Below are positions 52,217 to 61,415 of a DNA stretch of 64,000 nucleotides, piece after piece. Source of the DNA: an uncultured Bacteroides sp. (GTDB lineage Bacteria > Bacteroidota > Bacteroidia > Bacteroidales > Bacteroidaceae); assembly GCF_937912035.1 (NCBI RefSeq), contig NZ_CALDPF010000034.1, positions 120,491 through 184,490 on the forward strand, given 5' to 3'. Numbering within the stretch: the stretch's first letter is position 1; the number at the start of each line of letters is the position of its first letter. The position numbers and the translations under genes are program-made. A model generated the notes under the pieces. It saw only the letters and a list, made by a program, of their open reading frames with translations, had not been told where the DNA came from and searched no databases.

Positions 52217-53026
52217 ATGACCGATTTTATAGAACTGTTCCAATATACATTTTTCCAGAATGCACTGCTGGGAAGTCTTTTTGCAAGTATAGCCTGTGGA
52301 ATAATAGGCACATACATCGTGACAAGACGCCTGGTATTCATCAGCGGAGGCATAACCCATGCTTCATTCGGAGGAATAGGAATAGGACTATATACAGGTA
52401 TTTCGCCGCTACTTACAGCCGCCATATTCTCTGTGTTATCAGCATTCGGAGTGGAATGGCTAAGTAAAAGAAGCGACATGCGGGAAGACTCTGCCATTGC
52501 CGTATTTTGGACTTTCGGTATGGCTGTGGGAATTATATTCAGTTTTCTCGCTCCGGGATTTACTCCTGAGCTTTCTTCATTCCTCTTCGGAAACATCCTG
52601 ACCATAACTCCCAGCGATATCATACTGCTTGGCATAATAAGTCTCGCACTCGCCGTATTCTTTGCAATATTCCTTAGACCTATAGTATCAATAGCATTCG
52701 ACAGAGAATTTGCACGTTCGCAACGCTTGCCCGTAACCCTGTTTGAATATACGCTGATGATGTTCATTGCACTGACCATAGTGGCTTGCCTTAGAATGAT
52801 AGGTATAGTTCTTGTCATCTCATTGCTTACACTGCCACAAATGACGGCAAATCTATTTACATACAGTTTCAAGAAGATTATCTGGCTGTCAATACTGATA
52901 GGCTACATAAGCTGTTTGGGCGGTCTGATGCTATCATATCAGCTTCAGGTACCCTCAGGAGCATCAATCATATTTACTTCTATAGTGATTTATGCCATAG
53001 CAAAAATGATAAGAAGGAGAAGTTAA
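52217..53026 (+). CDS. Metal ABC transporter permease (ZnuB/ABC-3 family)
   Basis: The ATG at 52217 gives 269 residues; a TTG frame starts at 52184 but adds only hydrophilic residues. About seven or eight membrane helices are visible, with ABC-3 motifs: GIIGTYIVTRRLVFISGGITHASFGGIGIG, SDMREDSAIAVFWTFGMAVGI, FLFGNILTITPSD and LVISLLTLPQMTANL. The family imports zinc, manganese or iron. No ATPase or binding-protein gene is adjacent, so partners are elsewhere. It precedes tsaE by 39 bp. Confidence 0.92.
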   Translation: MTDFIELFQYTFFQNALLGSLFASIACGIIGTYIVTRRLVFISGGITHASFGGIGIGLYTGISPLLTAAIFSVLSAFGVEWLSKRSDMREDSAIAVFWTFGMAVGIIFSFLAPGFTPELSSFLFGNILTITPSDIILLGIISLALAVFFAIFLRPIVSIAFDREFARSQRLPVTLFEYTLMMFIALTIVACLRMIGIVLVISLLTLPQMTANLFTYSFKKIIWLSILIGYISCLGGLMLSYQLQVPSGASIIFTSIVIYAIAKMIRRRS

Positions 53027-53065
53027 GAAATTAAGTATTAAAGAATTCAATAAACTCATATAATT

Positions 53066-53488
53066 ATGGAAATAAAGATTAATTCACTGGAACAAATCCA
53101 TGAAGCAGCGAAACAATTCATAGCTGAAATGGGCGACAATACAGTCTTTGCTTTCTACGGCAAGATGGGTGCAGGTAAGACTACATTCATCAAGGCTGTG
53201 TGTGAAGAACTTGGAGTGACAGATGTTATAAACTCACCTACTTTTGCTATAGTAAACGAATACCGTTCTGAGACTGCAGGCGAACTGATTTATCACTTCG
53301 ATTTCTACAGAATCAAGAAGCTGGAGGAGGTTTACGACATGGGATATGAAGATTATTTCTATAGTGGCGCACTCTGCTTCATAGAATGGCCTGAACTGAT
53401 AGAGGACGTACTTCCGGGTAACACCGTAAACGTATATATAGAAGAAGCAGAAGACGGAACACGTACCGTACGTTTCGAAGCTGAATAA
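53066..53488 (+). CDS. tsaE: tRNA threonylcarbamoyladenosine biosynthesis ATPase TsaE
   Basis: A 140-residue P-loop protein. Walker A GKMGAGKTT (residues 32-40), the TsaE block NSPTFAIVNEY, HFDFYRI, and the end FIEWPELIEDVLPG are all present. TsaE works with TsaB, TsaC and TsaD to make t6A at position 37 of ANN-decoding tRNAs, including tRNA-Lys. Length and motif order are normal. Confidence 0.95.
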   Translation: MEIKINSLEQIHEAAKQFIAEMGDNTVFAFYGKMGAGKTTFIKAVCEELGVTDVINSPTFAIVNEYRSETAGELIYHFDFYRIKKLEEVYDMGYEDYFYSGALCFIEWPELIEDVLPGNTVNVYIEEAEDGTRTVRFEAE

Positions 53489-53490
53489 CG

Positions 53491-53715
53491 ATGATTGCAC
53501 ACTACATAATACAGTCGGTATTTGTACTGGTAGGGATTTTGTCTCTCATGGCATCAGTCTTTAACTGGGAATGGTTCTTCACTGCACAAAACTCACAGTT
53601 CATAGTGAGAACTCTTGGGAGAAACAAATCCAGAATATTCTATGCAATACTTGGTCTGGCTATGATTGCGGCAGGAGTTTATTTCTTTCTGTCAGTACGC
53701 GAAGCCTACAGATAG
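53491..53715 (+). CDS. Small membrane protein, Imm17-like
   Basis: A 74-residue protein with two membrane helices (about 4-24 and 50-69). The motif SVFNWEWFFTAQNSQFIVRTLGRNKSRIFY between them resembles the Immunity-17 family, which is named for linkage to polymorphic toxins. No toxin gene is next to it here; it starts 2 bp after tsaE and may simply be a conserved membrane protein. Assigned by recalled family pattern, so moderately sure. Confidence 0.65.
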   Translation: MIAHYIIQSVFVLVGILSLMASVFNWEWFFTAQNSQFIVRTLGRNKSRIFYAILGLAMIAAGVYFFLSVREAYR

Positions 53716-53737
53716 ACCATCATTTTTTTACTTAATC

Positions 53738-53775
53738 AAAACGGCCGGTTCGGAATAATCCAAATCGGCCGTTTT
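53738..53775. terminator. Terminator after the tsaE unit
   Basis: Perfect 10-bp stem AAAACGGCCG / CGGCCGTTTT with an 18-nt loop and flanking T-rich sequence. Confidence 0.8.
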
Positions 53776-53858
53776 AGTTCCTTCCTGATATATCATTACT
53801 ACATCTGCCTTACTTTCAAAAAAGGCATACTATAATTTAAATTGGTGCGGATATTTTT

Positions 53859-53866
53859 TATTTTTG
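53859..53866 (+). promoter_or_regulatory. Candidate -7 element for the TPR regulator gene
   Basis: TATTTTTG fits TAnnTTTG and is 16 nt before the ATG at 53883. TTTA at 53836-53839 is a weak -33 element at 19-nt spacing. Confidence 0.4.
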
Positions 53867-53882
53867 CCGCAAAATTCTTGAA

Positions 53883-55745
53883 ATGAGAAAGACTACATAT
53901 TATATACTGTATATCCTGATTGGATGGACTGCACTCTTGAATATCCAATGCAACGGAAACGGCAGAGAGGAAACACCGCTTCCGCAACTGAATCATGCGG
54001 AGTCCGTGATGTTTGACCATCCGGACAGTGCGCTGCACATACTGAAGGAAATGCCGATGCCTTCCGCACGCAGGAATATGGAAAATCATGCGTTGTGGTG
54101 CCTACTGACTTCACAGGCACAAGTAAAACTCGTCATGAAAATCCCTTCTGATTCCCTCATCCGGATAGCATACGGTTATTACAAGACTACGGATTATGCC
54201 CGCAGAAAGGCGATGTCGGCTCTTTACATGGGTGACATCAATTATGATTTAGGAAATATTGAGGAAGCAATGCAGTATTATCTGGAAGGAAGAACAGAAG
54301 TGGAAAAAACTGACGATTACAAAACCGGATATCTGATAATGTCTTCATTAGGGAAACTGTATTTATATCGCAGACTTTCTGATTATGCCATGGAAGCCTG
54401 TACGAAGGCATACGATTATGCCGTAAAAGATTCGAACAAGCGGTATCAGATGGCCTCTCTTAAATTCTTGGCCAGAAGCTACTGTATTTCCAATAATTTG
54501 CCAAAAGCTATAGAAACATACAAGCAGTGTATTGATATTGCTTTAAATCTAGATTTCGAGAATAATGAATATTATTATAATCTGCAAAAAGAACTGGCTT
54601 CAGTATATACAAGCAGTCGTGAATTCAACAAGTCATTGGAAATTCTAAATTCTTTTCCCAAACGACAGGAACAATTTTTATTGATGGGAACAAATTATTT
54701 GATGCTTAATGAATGTGACTCTGCTTTTTATTATTTGAATAAAGCCTTGACAACAAACAATATTTATACAAAGAGGGCAATATACAATGCTTTGTATAAA
54801 CTGGGGAATACTCCCAAATACCATAAATATCTGAAAAGTTATTGTGATTCGTTGCTGTATTACAACGATTCCATCATATCCCTTGACAAGGGCAAGGAAA
54901 TAATTGCTTACAAGGAAAAATACGACCACGAAAAACTCATTACCGAGCAGCAACGTCTAAAACTGGAAAAGGCTGACGCACAGCGTATGCTGTTCATCAT
55001 TACAATATGCCTGATTGTGGTTACAGCTATTGTTGCCTATCTTTATCAGAAACGTCTTGTCCGTAAGGAAACCACCATACGTAAACAGTCAGAAAAGTTA
55101 CAGGAGTACATGCTTCAACTGCATGAATACGAAACACGCCTCATGCAGAACAACCGCTATATTGATGAACTTAAGGAGCAGATAGCAGGTCAGGGAATTA
55201 ATGCTGAAGAGATAGAATCATACCGTAAACAGATAAACAGCCTTCAGTCAGAGAACACAAAGCTATCTGAAAATATAAATACCTTGCAACAGCATATTGC
55301 CGAATATACTTCGAAACTTGATAAGGCCCGCCATGATACAGAGAAGTTCCGTAGAATATCAGAAGAGAACCTTAACTTGAAACAGCGGGAACGTATGCTT
55401 GCCGACTATGTTGTAGATAATGACAGATTGGTAAAGGAACTTAGAAAGAAATGCCGTATCCTGGAGGATAATGAATGGGAATCTTTAGAGCAAATATGCG
55501 AAAATACGTATGGTAATTTTGTAAGTCACCTTCAGGGTATCTGTCCGACACTGACAAAGCAGGAACTTCATCTTTGCATTCTGATAAAGCTTCGTTTCAG
55601 CAATGCTCAAATGTCAGAGATATTCGGTGTCAGTGTCTCTTCCGTATCCCAGAAAAAATTCCGTCTGAAGAAGCATTTGAGCGATTCGTCGGAAGGCGGT
55701 CTTTCTGAGGAGATGACACTCGACAGATGGGTAGCAGAGCTCTGA
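53883..55745 (+). CDS. TPR/transmembrane/HTH regulator
   Basis: A 620-residue protein. An N-terminal signal-like segment ends in a possible lipobox (ALLNIQC). TPR repeats span about 45-350 (YARRKAMSALYMGDINYDLGNIEEAMQYYLEG, AIETYKQCIDIALNL). One membrane helix lies at about 369-391 (MLFIITICLIVVTAIVAYLY). A long coiled coil follows (about 395-530), and the C-terminal part is a HTH (about 555-605: LTKQELHLCILIKLRFSNAQMSEIFGVSVSSVSQKKFRLKK). This is a common Bacteroidetes type in which TPRs outside the membrane would sense a signal and the cytoplasmic HTH bind DNA. It is convergent with, and a candidate regulator of, the adjacent clostripain gene. Confidence 0.82.
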   Translation: MRKTTYYILYILIGWTALLNIQCNGNGREETPLPQLNHAESVMFDHPDSALHILKEMPMPSARRNMENHALWCLLTSQAQVKLVMKIPSDSLIRIAYGYYKTTDYARRKAMSALYMGDINYDLGNIEEAMQYYLEGRTEVEKTDDYKTGYLIMSSLGKLYLYRRLSDYAMEACTKAYDYAVKDSNKRYQMASLKFLARSYCISNNLPKAIETYKQCIDIALNLDFENNEYYYNLQKELASVYTSSREFNKSLEILNSFPKRQEQFLLMGTNYLMLNECDSAFYYLNKALTTNNIYTKRAIYNALYKLGNTPKYHKYLKSYCDSLLYYNDSIISLDKGKEIIAYKEKYDHEKLITEQQRLKLEKADAQRMLFIITICLIVVTAIVAYLYQKRLVRKETTIRKQSEKLQEYMLQLHEYETRLMQNNRYIDELKEQIAGQGINAEEIESYRKQINSLQSENTKLSENINTLQQHIAEYTSKLDKARHDTEKFRRISEENLNLKQRERMLADYVVDNDRLVKELRKKCRILEDNEWESLEQICENTYGNFVSHLQGICPTLTKQELHLCILIKLRFSNAQMSEIFGVSVSSVSQKKFRLKKHLSDSSEGGLSEEMTLDRWVAEL

Positions 55746-55828
55746 AAAAAAATTTATTGTTTTTCAACCTTTAGAGTATATTAATTACTTATTTTTATAT
55801 TCTTAGATATGTATTTTTGATTCATAGT

Positions 55829-56995
55829 TTAATGTGTATCAATATACCATGATGTTTGTGGATAATCTATCATCTTGCTGTTTGTACTTGGTTCTGAGGT
55901 TGTTATTCCTGAATATCTTTCCACTGCAATAGGCCCTCTTGATGCTGTGTAGAATTTTTCTGTATGTGTCTTATATGGAACAACTTTTTCCATTAGTGTT
56001 GTAAAATTATTATATATTTCTGTATCTGTACCGCATAGTGTCTGCACATAGTCACCAAAATCATAGAATATCACAGGAGAGTAACCATCCATACGCTGGA
56101 TATGCGAAGCTTGTGTACTATCAAAAGAATAATTAGAGTGAATGTATTTCATCAGTTCAGCAAGTTTATCCATATAAGAGCAGTCTGTCACAGCCAGTGT
56201 TCCATAAGGATATTGATAATTGGAATAAAACTGATAAAAAGACTCGCATATTGCTTTATAGTTCGGATTCTCTGATAAGAGATATTTACCCATTGTAGAA
56301 TATGGCATACCAAAAACCATAACTTCCGTTGGACAGGCAATCATATAGTTGGTTACATGGCGCAGTTCATAAGCAACTTCCAATGATGACATATAACAAT
56401 CATCAAATAGAATATACTCCATAGACAATCCGTTATTGGATAAACTTTTAGCAAGAGTACTTATGTCTGTTTGGTATTCGGCTGTTAATCCACCAAAAAA
56501 GCGTGTCATAGGAACATTCTCATAATCCCAATGATAAACAAACTCTTCCTTTGCTTTGCTTCGGCTTTGTACAACAGGAAGCCACCCCATGCCATGACAG
56601 CCGATAATCATTGAATAACTTTCAGCTGGAGCAAATGTCTTCATATCTCTTAGGATATCTGTCAAACCAGCTTCTGTTGTAAATGGAGGATTTATATACT
56701 CTTTTAAGACATTCCTTTTGCACGAACCGTTATTTAAGGTTATCTCAAACATCTCCGCTTCAGAAGAACTTGTAGATAAAAACACGATAACCCTTTCGTT
56801 GTCTAATCCATTTTCTTGTATAGCTTCTTCCATATCTGAAATGTTATTATAAAAATAGCTTGTCAGATTAGTTGACCATGGGAGATACATAAAGACTGTT
56901 CGTTGGTTATTAATCTCTAATTCAAATTCTTCTTTATTGCATGAAATAAACAAGAATATGGATAATACAAATAATATTTGACTTTTTATCCTCAT
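55829..56995 (-). CDS. Clostripain-family (C11) cysteine protease lipoprotein
   Basis: A 388-residue lipoprotein (MRIKSQILFVLSIFLFISC, lipobox ending at Cys19). The C11 dyad is intact: His134 in MIIGCHGMGW and Cys200 in LFDDCYMSSLEVAYEL. Other family blocks are TVFMYLPW near the start and CPTEVMVFGMPYSTMGKYL. C11 enzymes cleave after Arg/Lys and include fragipain of B. fragilis, which activates a toxin. This one is anchored and lacks a clear internal propeptide cleavage site that I can point to. The product is probably surface-exposed. A TPR regulator gene is convergent, 83 bp away. Confidence 0.9.
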   Translation of the reverse strand: MRIKSQILFVLSIFLFISCNKEEFELEINNQRTVFMYLPWSTNLTSYFYNNISDMEEAIQENGLDNERVIVFLSTSSSEAEMFEITLNNGSCKRNVLKEYINPPFTTEAGLTDILRDMKTFAPAESYSMIIGCHGMGWLPVVQSRSKAKEEFVYHWDYENVPMTRFFGGLTAEYQTDISTLAKSLSNNGLSMEYILFDDCYMSSLEVAYELRHVTNYMIACPTEVMVFGMPYSTMGKYLLSENPNYKAICESFYQFYSNYQYPYGTLAVTDCSYMDKLAELMKYIHSNYSFDSTQASHIQRMDGYSPVIFYDFGDYVQTLCGTDTEIYNNFTTLMEKVVPYKTHTEKFYTASRGPIAVERYSGITTSEPSTNSKMIDYPQTSWYIDTH

Positions 56996-57075
56996 AATAC
57001 GTCCATTGGGAATTTATAATTCTGTATTAAATCTTATTTTCTACATTTAATTATTATTCGAAACAGCTAATATTG

Positions 57076-57083
57076 CAAATATA
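57076..57083 (-). promoter_or_regulatory. Candidate -7 element of the clostripain gene
   Basis: On the minus strand TATATTTG fits TAnnTTTG, about 80 nt before the start codon. No clear -33 element. Confidence 0.35.
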
Positions 57084-57173
57084 GTGTTTATAATTGAAAA
57101 CAGGAACTCTCATCTAATTTCTATGTAATAAAAGACCTAATATTCAACAACTTATAATATTAAACGAGGTATA

Positions 57174-57390
57174 TTACTTAGAAAGACAGTTCACATGAAT
57201 GACATCATAGAGGTTGGTGGTGTACTGCTTGCTGATGTGTTCGAATTTGAGGTGCCATGACTTATCTGTAGTTGCCCTATTATTTATGTACAGCAGCCGG
57301 AAGAAAAGTTTGCAACAGCTTCTTCCAAGCTGAAGAGTTCGGACAGGCCGGAGGCAAGTTAGGAATGAGTACGTGATTATATATACTTAC
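57174..57390 (-). pseudogene. Possible gene remnant in a GC-richer patch
   Basis: In the otherwise AT-rich 56996-57445 gap, this stretch is noticeably richer in GC and stays open on the minus strand for some 70 codons, ending at a stop at 57174-57176. The visible tail includes LLYINNRATTDKSWHL and KFEHISKQYTTNLYDVIHVN. No start codon in a credible position and no family recognised. It reads as the C-terminal end of a lost gene. Confidence 0.3.
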
Positions 57391-57445
57391 TGTTTGTGAC
57401 AGGTTAGTTTATCCTCACTATTTTTTATATGGGTATTACAAATTA

Positions 57446-58240
57446 TTATATAACTATCTCATCACCACACGATAGATAATGAATATTATTTATCCTTCGT
57501 GATAAATAGTAAAATGCTTTCAGTCCAGTACAGTGACAAGTATAAAACTTTATGTTACTAAACTTTTGCAACATGGTTACAAGTTCATTTAAATAATTTT
57601 TTGAAACCATTCTTCTTGTTATGGGATTCATTAAATGGAAACCTCCGATGCATAAAGAAGGATTATATTTATTTGCTTCGTTTATAATGTTAATTATACC
57701 ATTATGACCACATCCCATAATCAACACTGTCTTCTTCTCTGATATTATTAGATTCTGCTCATGTTTAAATATATCTTTTCCGTATTTATCATAAAGAACA
57801 TTATTAAGAGGAGAGGTTAATCCTGTTGTATTCGAGATAGTAAATAGGAATAATTCATCATCAATTTTATGATTACCTTCTAATAATATTATCTGCCTGT
57901 TATCTTTCAAGCACTCATCAATACCTATTGGTACCTTGAATAATAAAAATTTACTATAATGAGGTACAAAAGCTGATTTCTGTACATAGATTCTTGCAGA
58001 GGAATTAATTTTCAGAAATCTTTGTAAAGCACCACCATGATCTATATGCCCATGAGATATAACTACAATATCCACTTTAGAAAGATCAATCTCTCTCTTT
58101 TTCGCATTTTCAAACAAAGTATTGTCTGGACCTAAATCAAACAGAATTGTATGAGTTCTAGTTTTTATATATAGTGACAAACCATGTCTTGTTTGAAATC
58201 CTGATTTTGTAGTATTCTCTACCAAAGATATTATTTTCAT
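57446..58240 (-). CDS. MBL-fold metallo-hydrolase
   Basis: A 264-residue metallo-beta-lactamase-fold protein. The metal site HGHIDH gives His63, His65, Asp67 and His68; His179 (MGCGHNGI) and His202 (GGFHLM) complete it. The start (ISLVENTT, GLSLYIKTRTHTILFDLGPD) resembles the group that includes the RFA-P synthase-like MBL proteins of pterin metabolism. The real substrate is unknown. The last of a row of four minus-strand genes with gaps of 40-140 bp; AT-rich. Confidence 0.85.
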   Translation of the reverse strand: MKIISLVENTTKSGFQTRHGLSLYIKTRTHTILFDLGPDNTLFENAKKREIDLSKVDIVVISHGHIDHGGALQRFLKINSSARIYVQKSAFVPHYSKFLLFKVPIGIDECLKDNRQIILLEGNHKIDDELFLFTISNTTGLTSPLNNVLYDKYGKDIFKHEQNLIISEKKTVLIMGCGHNGIINIINEANKYNPSLCIGGFHLMNPITRRMVSKNYLNELVTMLQKFSNIKFYTCHCTGLKAFYYLSRRINNIHYLSCGDEIVI

Positions 58241-58325
58241 AACAATCTATATAACATTTTTATATTAGTTTGTAGATTGAGCCGTTATTAAATTTGTACA
58301 ATAACATGCAATGATTGTCAAGTCA

Positions 58326-58760
58326 TCAATATTTAACCATTGGAATACTTAATATCCCTCTATTACACTCTTTATCACCCACAACCTTAAATCCTAGTGA
58401 TTGATAGAATGGGACAGCATACGTTGAGGAATTAACTGATATTCTGGTAAATTCGCAGTCTTCCATCATATAATTAAAAAGAGATCTTCCTATTCCTTGC
58501 CTATGGTATTGCCTATGTACAAAAAAAAGTGATATATGTTGCTTTTCTCTGTTGATACCAATAATACCTATTAATCTATCATTGTCAAAAGCTCCATATA
58601 TATCAAGTTCAGCCGTTATCGAAATATCGTATACAAAACTCTTGAAAGTTTCAAATCCTTCTTGGGTAAAATCATTACACTCCATGCAAACCTGAAATGA
58701 GAGATTTGCAGCGTTGTTATATTCTGTAGTTGCCAACTTCTTTAATTTCTTCCATTCCAT
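58326..58760 (-). CDS. GNAT-family N-acetyltransferase
   Basis: A 144-residue protein with the GNAT acetyl-CoA pocket RQGIGR (87-92) after strand HISLFFVHRQYH, and the C-terminal AVPFYQSLGFKVVGD. N-terminal part IYGAFDNDRLIGIIGI matches the family's strand 3-4. Substrate unknown. Confidence 0.85.
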   Translation of the reverse strand: MEWKKLKKLATTEYNNAANLSFQVCMECNDFTQEGFETFKSFVYDISITAELDIYGAFDNDRLIGIIGINREKQHISLFFVHRQYHRQGIGRSLFNYMMEDCEFTRISVNSSTYAVPFYQSLGFKVVGDKECNRGILSIPMVKY

Positions 58761-58898
58761 TGCCTCTGTTTATAAGTTTCTTTCGTCATAATTTCTTTTC
58801 TTGTCTCTTCCTGAGAATCCGCTTCTTTATAGAATTTGTAACATAACTACTTTTTTAAAAAACTTACTATAATCAGGCTTAAAAACTGATTACATAAA

Positions 58899-59660
58899 TT
58901 AGCTAGTGAGTTTTAAGATGTATATTTGTTTATCAGAATTATCATTAAATTCACACTCTGTAAAATCACCAAATTTATGGACAACATTAAATCCCGCTTG
59001 ATGAAGATATGAATTTAACTCTTGTGGAAAGAACAGTCTCATGTCCATATTCTGGACTGAGTGAAATGCACCGTCAATAAAATACTGCCACTTTATACGA
59101 TTGATTTGAGATGCACTTTCGTAATGCATACTTTGTCTTATCAATACGCTTCTTCCATCATTTGTAGTATATTCAGCCATAACATGTTGTTCTCGTTCAT
59201 TTTCGACAATATATTGGATATTGGGATTGAAGCAGTCCAATAAAAACAGACCGTTACCTTTCAGGTGTTTTTTTACAGTGTTCAACGCCTCAAACAAATC
59301 TTCATTTTTATACAGATGATGAATAGAATTGAACGGAATAAAAATAAGATCGAATTTCTCTCCCAAGTTTAATTCTCTTATATCCGCTTCAATGAAATCT
59401 ATTTTTAATCCGGCTTGAAGCGCTTTTTCTTTTGCCCGTTCAAGCATGGATGAAGTATAATCAACGCCCTTAATGTCATAGCCATCCTTTGCTATTGGAA
59501 TCGTAAGTCTTCCCGTTCCACAGCAAAGTTCAAGTATTTTGGCCTCTTTATTTTTGGGTAACCATTTTTTGTAAAACTCTAAATCGGACAGATATTTATT
59601 CAGTCCATCATAAATATCTGCATCATAGATAAAATCTCCGACTTTATAATCTGCATTCAT
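58899..59660 (-). CDS. Class I SAM-dependent methyltransferase
   Basis: I place the start at the ATG at 59658-59660 (253 residues, MNADYKVGDFIYDADIYDGL), which matches methyltransferase starts; an upstream ATG at 59711 adds 17 residues. Motif I is ILELCCGTGRLTIPIA (about 42-57), followed by VDYTSSMLERAKEKA, DIRELNLGEKFDLIFIPFNSIHHL and LKGNGLFLLDCFNP. A small-molecule methyltransferase is the best guess; no target can be read. Confidence 0.88.
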   Translation of the reverse strand: MNADYKVGDFIYDADIYDGLNKYLSDLEFYKKWLPKNKEAKILELCCGTGRLTIPIAKDGYDIKGVDYTSSMLERAKEKALQAGLKIDFIEADIRELNLGEKFDLIFIPFNSIHHLYKNEDLFEALNTVKKHLKGNGLFLLDCFNPNIQYIVENEREQHVMAEYTTNDGRSVLIRQSMHYESASQINRIKWQYFIDGAFHSVQNMDMRLFFPQELNSYLHQAGFNVVHKFGDFTECEFNDNSDKQIYILKLTS

Positions 59661-59701
59661 ATTCCTTGATTTCTTTATTGATTGCAGGTGCATTATAATG
59701 C

Positions 59702-60154
59702 TTATCTGCAAACAGATTTTTCAATGTTGTTTTTTGCTCGTAGTAAGAGTGTTTTGCAAATGAAATTGTGGAACGGTTTAATTATGGCAAAATAACATTT
59801 TCCAAAACGATTATGAAATCTGACTTTTGTACTTACAGATATGCGTTGACTATCACATTCCACACGCTCAGTCATAAAAGCAATTTCCAAATCAAGATGC
59901 TTGTCATTTTTACTTACTGTTGCCAGGTTCTCGGACTCTATATGTACTAAATCCAATAAACATCTTCCTTTTTTCAGACCAAAAGGTTTCATTATGATAT
60001 TACGTATTGTCATTAATATAGTTATCCACCTGGGAGCGGAAAAGAACAATTCAGATAACTCTGCAGCATTTATAAATTTTGCAGTATGGATTATATCACT
60101 AAACTTATCCGTATAATTGTAACTCTTATCGTCTCTCATAAGTCCATATTTCAA
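59702..60154 (-). CDS. DUF2867-like protein
   Basis: A 150-residue protein with the DUF2867 pattern: YTDKFSDII near the start, SELFFSAPRWITILMTIRNIIMKPFGLKKG (about 33-63), and a strand-rich second half. The family is uncharacterised and is often found fused to NAD(P)-binding proteins. It precedes the methyltransferase gene by 41 bp. An alternative start is Met6. Confidence 0.65.
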   Translation of the reverse strand: MKYGLMRDDKSYNYTDKFSDIIHTAKFINAAELSELFFSAPRWITILMTIRNIIMKPFGLKKGRCLLDLVHIESENLATVSKNDKHLDLEIAFMTERVECDSQRISVSTKVRFHNRFGKCYFAIIKPFHNFICKTLLLRAKNNIEKSVCR

Positions 60155-60227
60155 CAGATTATTTTTATACTTTCTATATCACTTATGCTTATCCAAACAA
60201 GTTTTGATGAAGCTACGTACAACCAAA

Positions 60228-60950
60228 TTAATAAGTATCCGAAATGTAGAAATAACCTTTTGCATTGCCTCCTACAGGCTTTTGTGCTCTAAATGTCCAA
60301 TGGCATGAGGTATTCTTCGTCCCAGTAAACCACCAATATCGCTTTATACAACCTGCCGTATTGTTATTTCCATAAATTGTAAAAGCAGGTCCGTATGAAG
60401 AGGAACCCGTCTCACAGACTATGGCTGTGCTCCAATATCCATCACAAGACATAACAGAAAAATCAGTAGTGACCTGCTCCTTGGCATCAAAACTCTTGCT
60501 ATATTCAAACCAATTGCCATACGCAAAAGTCATCTGTCCATTATACACACGCCCAGTCCTTTCCAATTTTGCTTCTGGTACATACACATCTAAAAATTTT
60601 ATTTGAGATCTGTCAATATTGACTGCGAACGATTTAAAACCATGAATATTATTCAATATAAGTGAGACCACTTTACCATCTTTAACGTCATCTTCTATAC
60701 TTTTATTAATAGACTCAATACTTTTTAAAGCACGTATCACATTCTTTTCTGTCAAATTATGCTCAAACATTATTTCATCAGTTATTATAGCTGAATAGCG
60801 ATAATTTATCGTATCAAGTGTTGTATAATTATTTATAATCGCTAATTCCTGTTCATAGGTTAATGGCATAATAATCTTTTCTTCATCAAATTCTTTATTG
60901 CAACAAACCAACGCAAATACAAAAACAAAACTTAATAACAACTTTTTCAT
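60228..60950 (-). CDS. Lipoprotein of unknown function
   Basis: A 240-residue protein starting MKKLLLSFVFVFALVCC, a short lipoprotein signal. Residues about 25-100 are helical (IMPLTYEQELAIINNYTTL, KNVIRALKSIESINKSI); residues about 105-240 are strand-rich with many Tyr, Trp, Gly and Cys (YGNWFEYSKSF, CDGYWSTAIVCETGSSSYG, YWWFTGTKNTSCHWTFRAQ). Four Cys in that part could form disulfides. No family recognised. Confidence 0.6.
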   Translation of the reverse strand: MKKLLLSFVFVFALVCCNKEFDEEKIIMPLTYEQELAIINNYTTLDTINYRYSAIITDEIMFEHNLTEKNVIRALKSIESINKSIEDDVKDGKVVSLILNNIHGFKSFAVNIDRSQIKFLDVYVPEAKLERTGRVYNGQMTFAYGNWFEYSKSFDAKEQVTTDFSVMSCDGYWSTAIVCETGSSSYGPAFTIYGNNNTAGCIKRYWWFTGTKNTSCHWTFRAQKPVGGNAKGYFYISDTY

Positions 60951-61110
60951 ACTCCAACTTAGTTTAACTGAACTTTCGCAAGTGAATTTTCATTCATCAA
61001 GCAACGTTTAAATTATACATTCTATATAGTTTATGGAACTTATGATTATCATCAAAAAATGCTATAGATAAAAGTATAATTACATTTTTTGATTTCATCG
61101 CATAAATATT

Positions 61111-61398
61111 CTAATAAGTAAGTTCATTTATCGCAGTCTTTGTCTCAAATTCCCCTTTAATAACAAGTTTTTCAGGAGATAATCTCATAATAAAACAACT
61201 TATAGTTTTCATAAAATTCAAGACATGAAGGATATCCTTGAAAATTCCAAGCCCATACAATGGACTCTTTTTATAATTCTGACCGTTAATAGTGGCAGTA
61301 CCTAGAATTTTCTCTTCACCTTTGAGATATTTTTCGCACCCCACTAAGAAAGGTAACAATAAGAAACCACCGAAAAGTAATTCAGCCGGAGGCTTTAT
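61111..61398 (-). CDS. Small lipoprotein with a non-standard start
   Basis: The frame is open from 61398 to 61111 (about 95 residues) but has no ATG in a useful place. Reading from the ATA at 61396-61398 gives KPPAELLFGGFLLLPFLVGC, a complete lipoprotein signal. The only other start, a TTG at 61357-61359, leaves just 7 residues before the lipobox. So either AUA initiates, or an ATG was mutated. The mature part (EKYLKGEEKILGTATINGQNY) is unrecognised. It follows the DUF4369 gene by 17 bp. Confidence 0.4.
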   Translation of the reverse strand: MKPPAELLFGGFLLLPFLVGCEKYLKGEEKILGTATINGQNYKKSPLYGLGIFKDILHVLNFMKTISCFIMRLSPEKLVIKGEFETKTAINELTY

Positions 61399-61415
61399 TA
61401 ATGCTTGCCAAGTTA

